A DNA stretch of 64,000 nucleotides from Lacticaseibacillus rhamnosus. Its GTDB lineage: Bacteria; Bacillota; Bacilli; Lactobacillales; Lactobacillaceae. A model generated the notes under the pieces. It saw only the letters and a list, made by a program, of their open reading frames with translations, was not told where the DNA came from and searched no databases. The stretch covers positions 248,001 through 312,000 of the forward strand of contig NZ_LR134331.1 of the NCBI RefSeq assembly GCF_900636965.1, given 5' to 3'. A program made the translations under genes and the position numbers. This document shows positions 56,506 through 64,000 of this stretch, piece by piece; the stretch's first letter is position 1; each line of letters begins with the position of its first letter.

Positions 56506-57699
56506 ATGGCGAAAAAGTTTCTAAAGACGATTATCAGCACAGGGATGATTGCGGCATCAGTATTGGCCTTATCAGGATGTGCGACCAAAAGTGCTGCGAA
56601 TAAGGGTAACACGGCGGGCAGCACCATTAAGATTGGGGTCAATATGGAATTATCCGGGGCTGTAGCTGGCTATGGCGAACAGGAAAAGCAAGGCGTTGAG
56701 TTGGCGGTCAAACAGATTAATGCAGCAGGTGGCATTAAGGTTGGCAACAGCAAGAAGAAGATCACGGCGATTTATCGTGATAACAAGTCCTCAACCAGCG
56801 GAGCCGCATCCGTTGCTGCTCAGTTGGCTAATAGTGATAAGGCGGTCGCAATCGTAGGGCCGGCAACCACTAACGACGGCACGGCATCCATCCCGAATGT
56901 AACAAAGGCTGGGGTGCCAATGGTTGGACCAAGCGCGACGGATCCAAACTTTACCTTGCAAAAAAATGGCAGCGTTCAAAAGTATGTTTTCCGCGCTTGT
57001 TTCACCGATGCCTTCCAGGGTGAAAAAGCAGCAGTCTTTGCTAACGATACCTTGAAAGCTAAAAACATTGCAATCATCGCTGATAACTCGACTGATTACG
57101 GAACCGGTTTGGCAAAAGCATTCAAAAAGAAGTTCGCCGGCAAAGTGGTCGCGACCGAGTATTATCAATCCGGCGATAAAGACTTTAACGCGATGCTGAC
57201 GAATATCAAAAATAAAAAAATTGATGCCATTTACGCACCTGGCTATTATTCAGAGCTTGGCCTTGTGATCAAACAAGCGCGGCAGGCAGGCATTAAGGTG
57301 CCAATTATTGGTGCCGATGGGATGGCTGATCCAAAACTTGCCAAGATTGCCGGAGCCGAAAATGCAACTGATATTTATTACACCACGCCATTTTCAACGT
57401 TGAGTGCAAATCGCAGCAGCTTGGTTAAGAACTTCCTGGCTAACTACAAGAAGCAATACAACGCAAATGCCCCGACGTTCTCGGCACTGGCTTATGATTC
57501 GGTTTACATGATCAAGCAAGCGATTGAAGATCAAAAGTCTGCTGATTCGGCTAGCATCGCAAAGGGCCTAGCTAAGATCAAGAATATGCCCGGCGTTACC
57601 GGTACGACGACTATTGACAGCAAGCATAATCCGGAAAAGCCGATCGCGGTTGAAGAATTGACACAAGGCAAAATCACAAAGGCGTATACGGTTAAATAA
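56506..57699 (+). CDS. livJ: Branched-chain amino acid ABC transporter, binding lipoprotein
   Basis: A 397-residue extracellular lipoprotein: signal peptide with lipobox LSGC (Cys25), then a type I periplasmic-binding fold (IKIGVNMELSGAVAGYGEQEKQG, AIVGPATTNDG, GPSATDPNF, FSALAYDSVYMI). Binds Leu/Ile/Val or related amino acids. AAAGGGGGAACC precedes the ATG. First structural gene of livJHMGF. Confidence 0.92.
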   Translation: MAKKFLKTIISTGMIAASVLALSGCATKSAANKGNTAGSTIKIGVNMELSGAVAGYGEQEKQGVELAVKQINAAGGIKVGNSKKKITAIYRDNKSSTSGAASVAAQLANSDKAVAIVGPATTNDGTASIPNVTKAGVPMVGPSATDPNFTLQKNGSVQKYVFRACFTDAFQGEKAAVFANDTLKAKNIAIIADNSTDYGTGLAKAFKKKFAGKVVATEYYQSGDKDFNAMLTNIKNKKIDAIYAPGYYSELGLVIKQARQAGIKVPIIGADGMADPKLAKIAGAENATDIYYTTPFSTLSANRSSLVKNFLANYKKQYNANAPTFSALAYDSVYMIKQAIEDQKSADSASIAKGLAKIKNMPGVTGTTTIDSKHNPEKPIAVEELTQGKITKAYTVK

Positions 57700-57735
57700 T
57701 GCGCCTGTTGGAATTGCAAAAGGGGGTTACATCGC

Positions 57736-58614
57736 TTGCAGACCATGATGCAACAAATTATCAATGGACTTTCACTCGGCAGTATTTATGCCTTGCTTGC
57801 ACTGGGCTACACCATGGTCTATGGGATCATCAAGTTGATCAACTTCGCACATGGTGATATCTACATGCTCGGTGCTTTCTGGGGCTATTACGCGATTAAT
57901 TATCTCCACTTTGGGTTTGTGACGGCGCTATTGTCAGCCATGTTGATGGCCAGTCTTTCAGGGGTATTAATCGAATATCTGGCTTATCGCCCGTTACGTA
58001 ACTCGCCGCGAATTGCCGCGTTGATTACGGCCATTGGGGTTTCCTTTTTCCTTGAAAATGGGATGTCGTTTTTGTTTGGCGCGAATGCTCGTAACTTTCC
58101 ACAAGTCATCGCGACCAAAACGTATCATCTCGGCGGGGTGGATATTTCAAACGTCCAGTTGTTGATTTTATTCACTTCGCTGGTTTTGATGATACTGCTT
58201 CAATTTATCATCAAAAAGACAACGATGGGAAAGGCGATGCGTGCGGTTGCGGTTGATCCGCAGGCGGCTCAGTTAGTCGGCATTAATCCGGATCACGTCA
58301 TTTCCTTTACTTTCGCGTTGGGATCGGCATTGGCCGGGGCGGCTGGTGTCATGATCGGGCTGTATTACAACTCAATTGATCCTTTGATGGGTATGGTACC
58401 AGGCATCAAGGCCTTCGTTGCGGCGGTTGTCGGCGGTATTGGCTCGATTCCGGGAGCGGCCATCGGTGGTTTCTTGATTGGTCTGCTTGAAACCGGTGTC
58501 CAGGCAATTGGCTTGTCCGCTTACAAGGATGCGGCCGTTTATCTGGTTCTGATTTTAGTCCTCGTCGTCTTACCAGCCGGGTTGTTTGGCAAACGTCAAC
58601 GAGAGAAGGTGTGA
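57736..58614 (+). CDS. livH: Branched-chain amino acid ABC transporter, permease LivH
   Basis: A 292-residue permease with about 8 helices. LSLGSIYALLALGYTMVYGIIKLINFAHGD is the LivH N-terminal signature and GGIGSIPGAAIGGFLIGLLE the C-terminal one; the EAA-like loop contains MRAVAVDPQAAQLVGIN. The start is a TTG nine bases after AAAAGGGGG; ATG codons three and four residues in are alternatives. Confidence 0.9.
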   Translation: MQTMMQQIINGLSLGSIYALLALGYTMVYGIIKLINFAHGDIYMLGAFWGYYAINYLHFGFVTALLSAMLMASLSGVLIEYLAYRPLRNSPRIAALITAIGVSFFLENGMSFLFGANARNFPQVIATKTYHLGGVDISNVQLLILFTSLVLMILLQFIIKKTTMGKAMRAVAVDPQAAQLVGINPDHVISFTFALGSALAGAAGVMIGLYYNSIDPLMGMVPGIKAFVAAVVGGIGSIPGAAIGGFLIGLLETGVQAIGLSAYKDAAVYLVLILVLVVLPAGLFGKRQREKV

Positions 58615-58618
58615 GCTG

Positions 58619-59569
58619 ATGCTTAAAAACTTACGCAGCAAATTAATCTGGTTGGCGATCATGGTGGCTGGCTTTGTCTTGATCGATATTGGCGAGTTTA
58701 CCGGAATCGTCAACAGTTTCATTGAAAATGCGCTCGTCACGATCGGTATCAACATTATTTTGGCAGTTGGCTTAAACCTCATTATCGGCTTTTCCGGTCA
58801 GTTTTCATTGGGTCACGCCGGGTTTATGGCAATCGGAGCGTATGCGACTGCTATTGTCACGCAAAATATGGCGACCCCGCTTGGCTTTTACCTTGCCATG
58901 CTACTGGGGATGGTGATTGCCGTGATTGCCGCGTTAATTGTCGGCATTCCGACCCTGCGCTTGCGTGGTGACTATCTGGCTATTGCAACGATGGGGGCAG
59001 CTGAGATTATTCGCGTTATTATCAATAATCTGAAAATCACCAATGGGCCAGCAGGCATGTTCAATATTCCGCCGCTTGCGTCTTGGCCCACAGTATACGT
59101 GTTGATGTGTGTTACCACCGTGGTCATTGTCAACTTTGTGCATAGTCGCTCAGGACGTGCGATCATGGCGATTCGCGATGATGATATTGCCGCAGAATCG
59201 ATCGGGATCAACCCGACCAAATGGAAGTTGGCCGCGTTTGTGTTAGGTGCCGCAACAGCTGCCATTGGCGGATCCTTACATGCTAGTTATTTGCAGACCA
59301 TTGCACCGGGCGACTTTGGCATTATGAATTCTATTTCACTCTTGATTATTGTCGTGCTAGGCGGTGTCGGTAGTATGACTGGGACGTTTGTGGCGGCAAT
59401 TGTTCTAGGCGTGATCGACACGGTTTTGCAGAACTTCGGGACGTTGCGCATGGTCATCTACGCGTTGGCTTTGATTTTGTTGATGGTCTTTAAGCCGTCC
59501 GGACTACTGGGGCATTATGAGCTTTCTTTTAGCCGCAAACGGCGCGCGCGAAAGGAGGCGGCGTCATGA
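58619..59569 (+). CDS. livM: Branched-chain amino acid ABC transporter, permease LivM
   Basis: A 316-residue permease with 9-10 helices: LIIGFSGQFSLGHAGFMAIGAY, TLRLRGDYLAIATMGAAEIIR and MAIRDDDIAAESIGINPTKWKL are LivM signatures. GAAGGTG lies before the ATG, which is within a few bases of the livH stop. Confidence 0.9.
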   Translation: MLKNLRSKLIWLAIMVAGFVLIDIGEFTGIVNSFIENALVTIGINIILAVGLNLIIGFSGQFSLGHAGFMAIGAYATAIVTQNMATPLGFYLAMLLGMVIAVIAALIVGIPTLRLRGDYLAIATMGAAEIIRVIINNLKITNGPAGMFNIPPLASWPTVYVLMCVTTVVIVNFVHSRSGRAIMAIRDDDIAAESIGINPTKWKLAAFVLGAATAAIGGSLHASYLQTIAPGDFGIMNSISLLIIVVLGGVGSMTGTFVAAIVLGVIDTVLQNFGTLRMVIYALALILLMVFKPSGLLGHYELSFSRKRRARKEAAS

Positions 59570-60351
59570 CCAAGCAATTGGTAGTCGAGCATGTTAGCAA
59601 AGTCTTTGGTGGACTTAAAGCAGTAGCAGATGTCAGTTTAACCATTGATCAAGGTTCCTTGATTGCGTTGATTGGGCCAAACGGTGCCGGGAAAACCACA
59701 CTGTTCAACATGCTGACCGGCGAATCCGGACCGACAACCGGTAAAATCACACTTAACACAGCAACCGGTGCCGTCGATATTACCAAAAAGAAGGCTTTTC
59801 AGGTGGCTAAACTAGGCGTTGCCCGGACTTTTCAGAATATTCGACTGTTTGGGGCGATGTCGGTTAAGGAAAACGTCTTGGTGGCTAGAACCCACCTGTA
59901 TCACGAAAGTTTTCTGGGAACGGTTTTGCGCTTACCGCAGTTTTATCAAAAAGAGCGGGCAGTCGGAATGGCGGCTGATGAATTGCTCACATTTTTCGAA
60001 CTCAATGATGTGGCTGATGAACCGACTGCCAGCCTGCCATATGGGACGCAGCGGCGGGTGGAAATTGTGCGTGCCGTTGCTACTAAGCCGCAACTACTTT
60101 TTCTAGATGAACCGGCCGCGGGGATGAATCCTGAAGAAACGGCTGATCTAAGCCGCCTGATTGCCCGGGTGCGGGAACATTTTGGCATCACGGTGGTTTT
60201 GATTGAACACGATATGTCACTGGTCATGAATCTGGCAGAGTATATCTATGTTCTTGATCATGGAGCGATGATTGCTGAAGGTACGCCGCAAGCGATTCAG
60301 CGCGATCCGCGGGTTATCAGTGCGTATCTGGGAGGTGAGGTGCATGCTTGA
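59566..60351 (+). CDS. livG: Branched-chain amino acid ABC transporter, ATPase LivG
   Basis: A 261-residue ATPase: Walker A GPNGAGKTT (about 35), Q-loop, signature LPYGTQRRVEIVRA, Walker B LLFLDEPAAGMNPEE and switch EHDMSLVM. LivG is marked by the FQNIRLFG stretch and the LPYG form of the signature. ATGA overlap with livM. Confidence 0.92.
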   Translation: MTKQLVVEHVSKVFGGLKAVADVSLTIDQGSLIALIGPNGAGKTTLFNMLTGESGPTTGKITLNTATGAVDITKKKAFQVAKLGVARTFQNIRLFGAMSVKENVLVARTHLYHESFLGTVLRLPQFYQKERAVGMAADELLTFFELNDVADEPTASLPYGTQRRVEIVRAVATKPQLLFLDEPAAGMNPEETADLSRLIARVREHFGITVVLIEHDMSLVMNLAEYIYVLDHGAMIAEGTPQAIQRDPRVISAYLGGEVHA

Positions 60352-61060
60352 TGTCAAAGACCTAGTCGTCAATTATGGCGGCATTCAGGCAGTTAAAGGG
60401 GTCAGCTTTCGCGTGCAAACCGGCGAAATTGTGGCCTTGATTGGGGCGAACGGGGCCGGGAAGAGTACGATTCTAAAAACAATTTCCGGATTGTTACGGC
60501 CGCGTTCCGGCACCATCCTCTATGAAGACAAGAATATCGTGGGGATGGCAGCAGCCAAAATCGTGAAAATGGGCATCTCGCAAGTACCAGAAGGACGCCA
60601 CATTTTTGCCGGGTTGACGGTGAGTGAGAACTTGCAGATGGGGGCATTCGGACTAAAGGACAAACAAGTCGCCAGTGATCAACTGGCGGTCGTCTATGAT
60701 CGGTTCCCGGTTTTAAAAGAACGTCGCAATCAAGACGCGGCGACCCTTTCCGGTGGGGAACAGCAGATGTTGGCGATGGGCAGAGCGTTGATGGCCCGGC
60801 CAAAATTACTCTTACTCGATGAACCTTCAATGGGCTTGTCACCGATCTTTATTCAGGAAATTTTTGATATTATTACCAAGATTAAAAGCCAGGGGACGAC
60901 CATTTTGTTAATTGAGCAAAATGCTAAACAAGCACTGGCCGTGGCTGACCGCGGGTATGTTTTAGCAAGCGGCACGGTGAAGTTAACCGGCACCGGGGCC
61001 GATTTGCTGGCAGATCCGGCAGTTCAGGCGACCTATCTGGGAGCGCAACCGGCGACCTGA
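60344..61060 (+). CDS. livF: Branched-chain amino acid ABC transporter, ATPase LivF
   Basis: A 238-residue ATPase: Walker A GANGAGKST (about 36), QVPEGRHIFAGLTVSENL (LivF-typical), signature LSGGEQQMLAMGRA, Walker B LLLLDEPSMGLSP and switch EQNAK. I start at the ATG at 60344, overlapping livG by eight bases after GGGAGGTGAGG. Last gene of the operon. Confidence 0.92.
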   Translation: MLDVKDLVVNYGGIQAVKGVSFRVQTGEIVALIGANGAGKSTILKTISGLLRPRSGTILYEDKNIVGMAAAKIVKMGISQVPEGRHIFAGLTVSENLQMGAFGLKDKQVASDQLAVVYDRFPVLKERRNQDAATLSGGEQQMLAMGRALMARPKLLLLDEPSMGLSPIFIQEIFDIITKIKSQGTTILLIEQNAKQALAVADRGYVLASGTVKLTGTGADLLADPAVQATYLGAQPAT

Positions 61061-61083
61061 GGCAGATAAGATGTTATTTTGCA

Positions 61084-61116
61084 GACGAGCAGCGATTGGA
61101 GCTGCTCGTCTTTTTT
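61084..61116 (+). terminator. Terminator of liv operon
   Basis: GACGAGCAGC pairs perfectly with GCTGCTCGTC, followed by T6. Confidence 0.93.
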
Positions 61117-61224
61117 ATAAAAAAATTGTATCGATTGGTGTACGCGTGTAGCATGATATCGGCAGAGCAAAGACATCAACACCATCGCATCTGCTTTGGT
61201 ACCCTTGAAAGGGAGGATAAGGAC

Positions 61225-61548
61225 TTGAACTTAATCGCGCACCAACAGTGGCTGGTGGACTTTTACGAAAAGCGCCACTGGTATCAATATTCACCGTTCA
61301 TTCGGCTCAACTTTCTCACGGAGGAAACCGGCGAATTATCGCGGGCGATACGAGCCATTGAAATTGGCCGTGATCATCCGGGCGAGCCGGTTCAAAACGA
61401 AGCAGACCTCGAGGCTAACTTGAAAGAAGAACTAGCAGACGTGTTGGATCAGGTTTTAATCTTAAGCGCTAAATTTAAGATCGATCCCAATGATTTGTTG
61501 GCGCAAAGTGAACATAAATTGAAGGCGCGTTTTAAGCAAGATGTTTGA
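61225..61548 (+). CDS. MazG-like nucleotide pyrophosphohydrolase
   Basis: A 107-residue all-helical protein of the MazG-like superfamily. The metal-binding acidic motifs are EETGELSRAIRAIE (about 31-44) and EELADVLDQV (about 78-87), which fit the EExxE and ExxD pattern. These enzymes hydrolyse noncanonical or excess NTPs. I start at the TTG at 61225, eight bases after GGGAGG; the longer upstream frame lacks a site. Single-gene unit. Confidence 0.82.
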   Translation: MNLIAHQQWLVDFYEKRHWYQYSPFIRLNFLTEETGELSRAIRAIEIGRDHPGEPVQNEADLEANLKEELADVLDQVLILSAKFKIDPNDLLAQSEHKLKARFKQDV

Positions 61549-61607
61549 GCCAATGTGATTGCGTCAATGAGCGGTGGTCACTTGGATTGTCTGAAAAGTG
61601 TCCATAG

Positions 61608-61645
61608 AAAAACGGTTCTGGCAAACTGATGCCGGAACCGTTTTT
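61608..61645. terminator. Bidirectional terminator
   Basis: AAAAACGGTTC...GGCA pairs with TGCC...GAACCGTTTTT. Confidence 0.9.
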
Positions 61646-61667
61646 GCTGGGAGCCTGTTAGGGGTGA

Positions 61668-62570
61668 TTATTGATTTTGCCCCCCATCGCCCGGTGCTGG
61701 ACCAACACCGCGGCCGCTACCGCCTGTTCCCGGACGAACGCCTTGTTGATTTGGTGTTGCAACCATGTATTGACTAATCAGACTAACAATCTGTCGGTTT
61801 TGCGGCAAGGCGCTATGGTTGGCATCGTCGCCTGAGACGGTAATCTGGGTATAATGGGCAACCTGATTTTGGAAAATATACTTACCGGCTTCGACACTTT
61901 CGATCGGCACCGTGCCATCGCCATCCAACGTTTCGGTTCCGGCAATCGAGTAAACGGTTAGACTGCTCGGAAGTTTGTTGCGACTGGTTATAAAGTCATT
62001 GAGCATCTGTGTCCGGTTATCCGGATTACTTTCTTCGAGGTTATACGGAGTGCCAATGGTCATTAGCCGAGTCATTTGAACATCTGAATCGTTGTAATAT
62101 TTTTCTAGAAAAAGCGTGAAAATGAGTCCGCCATTACTGTGGCCGATACCGCGGAACCGATTGAAATTGTATGTCTTGGCCAGCTGCTTAAACGCGATAT
62201 TGAACCATTCGGCCTGCTTCTTAATATTGTTGTAACCATCTTTATTATTTTCAAATGCCACAACGATATAAGGTTCGGTATCACGGGCTGCGATTTTGCC
62301 ACTATAGGTCATGGTGCCATTTGTCTTCACCGTGATCTTTAAAAGACTATGACCGGTTGTTTGCGCATTGAGTTGCGTGATTAACGTGTTAAAACGGTCT
62401 TCGGTGGCCGAACTCCCCGGAATTAAGATAATTGGCTGCATTCGGGAATTGTGAACTACACGCGCAGATTTAACGTTTTGCGCCATCCACTGAGTTGCGG
62501 GAAACACGACAGCACCCATTGCAAGTACGCTGAGAACAAGCAAAAGCCATTTGCGCCAATGTTTAATCAT
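61668..62570 (-). CDS. DUF915 alpha/beta hydrolase, membrane-anchored or secreted
   Basis: A 300-residue alpha/beta hydrolase of the DUF915 family. One N-terminal hydrophobic segment (about 8-28) indicates export. PIILIPGSSATEDRF is the oxyanion strand, and the nucleophile elbow is GHSNGG (about 147). The C-terminal tail is Gly/Pro-rich (GTGGSGRGVGPAPGDGG), which is unusual. I start at the ATG at 62570, overlapping the EIIC gene by eight bases, so the two are translationally coupled. Confidence 0.82.
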   Translation of the reverse strand: MIKHWRKWLLLVLSVLAMGAVVFPATQWMAQNVKSARVVHNSRMQPIILIPGSSATEDRFNTLITQLNAQTTGHSLLKITVKTNGTMTYSGKIAARDTEPYIVVAFENNKDGYNNIKKQAEWFNIAFKQLAKTYNFNRFRGIGHSNGGLIFTLFLEKYYNDSDVQMTRLMTIGTPYNLEESNPDNRTQMLNDFITSRNKLPSSLTVYSIAGTETLDGDGTVPIESVEAGKYIFQNQVAHYTQITVSGDDANHSALPQNRQIVSLISQYMVATPNQQGVRPGTGGSGRGVGPAPGDGGQNQ

Positions 62571-63879
62571 GATGACCACCCACTTTTGCCGATTCAAGAT
62601 TGATGGTTTCGGCTAACCGGACAAACGGGACATAAATGAAGACTGAAATGACCAGACACAAGACTGCGACTAATAATGCGACAAGATTGCCATTGGTTCC
62701 CAGAAACGCGATTAAAGGTCCCGGGGTTGTCGCCGGGACCGTGTAAACAGAAGGCGGCATAAGATGCAGTCTGATGGCAGTCCAGGCAATGGCCATGTTG
62801 ATCAGCGGGGTGATTAAAAACGGAACCAGCATGATCGGGTTAAGCATCACCGGCCAGCCGATCAGAACCGGTGAGCTGACATTTACCAAACCCGGAAACA
62901 ACGATAACCCGGCGATGCGACGTGATGCCTTTGACCGGCCGACCCAGAGCGTGGCGATAATCAATGCTAAGGTCATGCCCACACCGCCAAAGCTGGCAAA
63001 CGGACGATAAATCGTGCCCATCGTGATCGGATTGGGAACGTTAAATAAATCGGCATGTTCCAACGCATAATTCAAATTGGCGGTCGCCGTGGTGCTGCCT
63101 GATTGAACCATCAACGGATTAATCGGACCTTCAATCCCGGCCCACCACATCAAAGCATTAATCGTCGTGACAAGTGCAAGTCGCAGTGAAACGTGGGTTA
63201 AGTGAGCAGCCGGGAATTGAAAGACCACGTAAAAGAGGCCCACAAACCCTTCTGTTGAAACAAAACCGAGTCCGTAATTAATGACCACGCAGCTAATGAG
63301 TATCAGGAGCATCATCCAGGTTCCCCGTAATCCGCGACTGACAAGCCCGGCGATGGTATAGCGATGTGAAGGTTCTTCTAAATCCGCCCGCGTGAAGCGA
63401 AAAAGCCAGCCAATCAGTAACCCGAAGATAATCGCAATGAACAAGCCGCGATAGCCCAGATTGTTCATTTGAAAAACTGATTGGGCATTCCGGCGCGTTT
63501 CAAGATTGAGAATTAAAAAGGCTCCGACGCTTGTGATGGCAGCTAAAGAATCGTCCTTCTTATACGATCGTGCAACATACTTGGCAACAAAAAAGGCAGT
63601 CATAACGGCCATTAAGTTAATGGTGACATTTTCGATGGCGATCAGGAGTGTGCGCATCTGGGTATAAAAAGGAATGACCTTGTTGAGATTATAAATGACG
63701 GCAAAAAAACCGTTACGCGAAAAAACACTCAGCTCAAGCATTTGTGCCCATGCGCCGATCACGACGAACGGAAAAATGACAGCAAAAGTTTGTTGAAGGG
63801 CACGATAAGTTCGAGTTTGCCGCAGCCGAACACTATTTGCTACGAGCATCGGAAGCAATCTTTTTGTGAGATTGCTCAT
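62563..63879 (-). CDS. PTS transporter EIIC subunit (cellobiose/lactose family)
   Basis: A 438-residue PTS EIIC of the lactose/cellobiose group (about 10 helices): YRALQQTFAVIFPFVVIGAW at the N-terminus, GIEGPINPLMVQSG, PFASFGGVGMTLAL and VNVSSPVLIGWPVMLNP. No EIIA or EIIB gene is in view. I start at the ATG at 63879, nine bases after GGGAG; a longer upstream frame exists. It is followed with overlap by the DUF915 hydrolase gene. A cre-like TGTAATCG lies upstream near 63930. Confidence 0.85.
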   Translation of the reverse strand: MSNLTKRLLPMLVANSVRLRQTRTYRALQQTFAVIFPFVVIGAWAQMLELSVFSRNGFFAVIYNLNKVIPFYTQMRTLLIAIENVTINLMAVMTAFFVAKYVARSYKKDDSLAAITSVGAFLILNLETRRNAQSVFQMNNLGYRGLFIAIIFGLLIGWLFRFTRADLEEPSHRYTIAGLVSRGLRGTWMMLLILISCVVINYGLGFVSTEGFVGLFYVVFQFPAAHLTHVSLRLALVTTINALMWWAGIEGPINPLMVQSGSTTATANLNYALEHADLFNVPNPITMGTIYRPFASFGGVGMTLALIIATLWVGRSKASRRIAGLSLFPGLVNVSSPVLIGWPVMLNPIMLVPFLITPLINMAIAWTAIRLHLMPPSVYTVPATTPGPLIAFLGTNGNLVALLVAVLCLVISVFIYVPFVRLAETINLESAKVGGHHD

Positions 63880-64000
63880 GACTGCCATCTCCCTTGATTT
63901 GTTGAACACCTATTACTGTTATTCTAACAAATATTATTGTAATCGAGTAGTTTTATGACGGACAGGACGGCGAGTTTGGCAAACGAGAAGATGACACATT

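Overview
The window is a stretch of a low-to-moderate G+C lactic acid bacterial chromosome. The 16S rRNA variable region near 49220-49260 reads like Lacticaseibacillus rhamnosus, and the gene content (inositol cluster in the iolT-A-B-C-D-G1-G2-E-J-K order, Lys-type MurE beside an aspartate racemase, T-box-controlled BrnQ) fits the L. casei/rhamnosus group. I see no prophage, IS element, plasmid gene or CRISPR array. The species call rests on recalled 16S signatures, not on a search.

Layout. 1-10 kb: the 3' part of guaB, an unknown gene, a VanR/VanS-type two-component system co-transcribed with a D,D-carboxypeptidase, greA, murE and an aspartate/glutamate racemase, then an aldo-keto reductase. 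10-25 kb: the DeoR-type regulator IolR, divergent from iolT, followed by iolA-B-C-D-G1-G2-E-J-K. After a terminator come an iolI-like gene and iolH. 25-31 kb: an RpiR-type regulator divergent from a gluconate block (6-phosphogluconate dehydrogenase, gluconokinase, GntP permease). 31-38 kb: a small unknown protein, a zinc-type ABC transporter pair behind a Zur-like box, a pepF / hydroxyacid dehydrogenase / phosphoesterase operon, and an LCP-family wall ligase. 38-48 kb: brnQ behind a T-box leader, a secreted 3D-domain protein, a DeoR regulator, a glycosyltransferase, a DUF975 protein, lepB, an ADP-ribosylglycohydrolase-like protein, an ABC-F ATPase and a methyltransferase. 48.9-54.1 kb: a complete rRNA operon (two promoters, 16S-23S-5S, no spacer tRNA). 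54-61 kb: thioredoxin, a split ThrE-type exporter, a candidate structured RNA, and livJHMGF behind a leader peptide and attenuator-like hairpins. 61-64 kb: a MazG-like protein, a DUF915 hydrolase and a solitary PTS EIIC.

How the genes work together. The inositol cluster can import myo-inositol and convert it to DHAP plus malonic semialdehyde, with IolA and IolK as two alternative outlets for the semialdehyde. CcpA-type cre sites lie before iolT, just after iolT and before gntP. Two branched-chain amino acid importers lie about 17 kb apart under different RNA-level controls: a T-box for brnQ and a translated leader with terminator for liv. MurE, the racemase, DacA, the LCP protein and the 3D-domain protein are cell-wall functions.

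The most striking unexplained structure is a family of 119-bp imperfect palindromes. They occur as head-to-tail arrays in four intergenic regions, with remnants elsewhere. The two arms of a variable heptamer change together from copy to copy, so each copy can still fold into one long hairpin.
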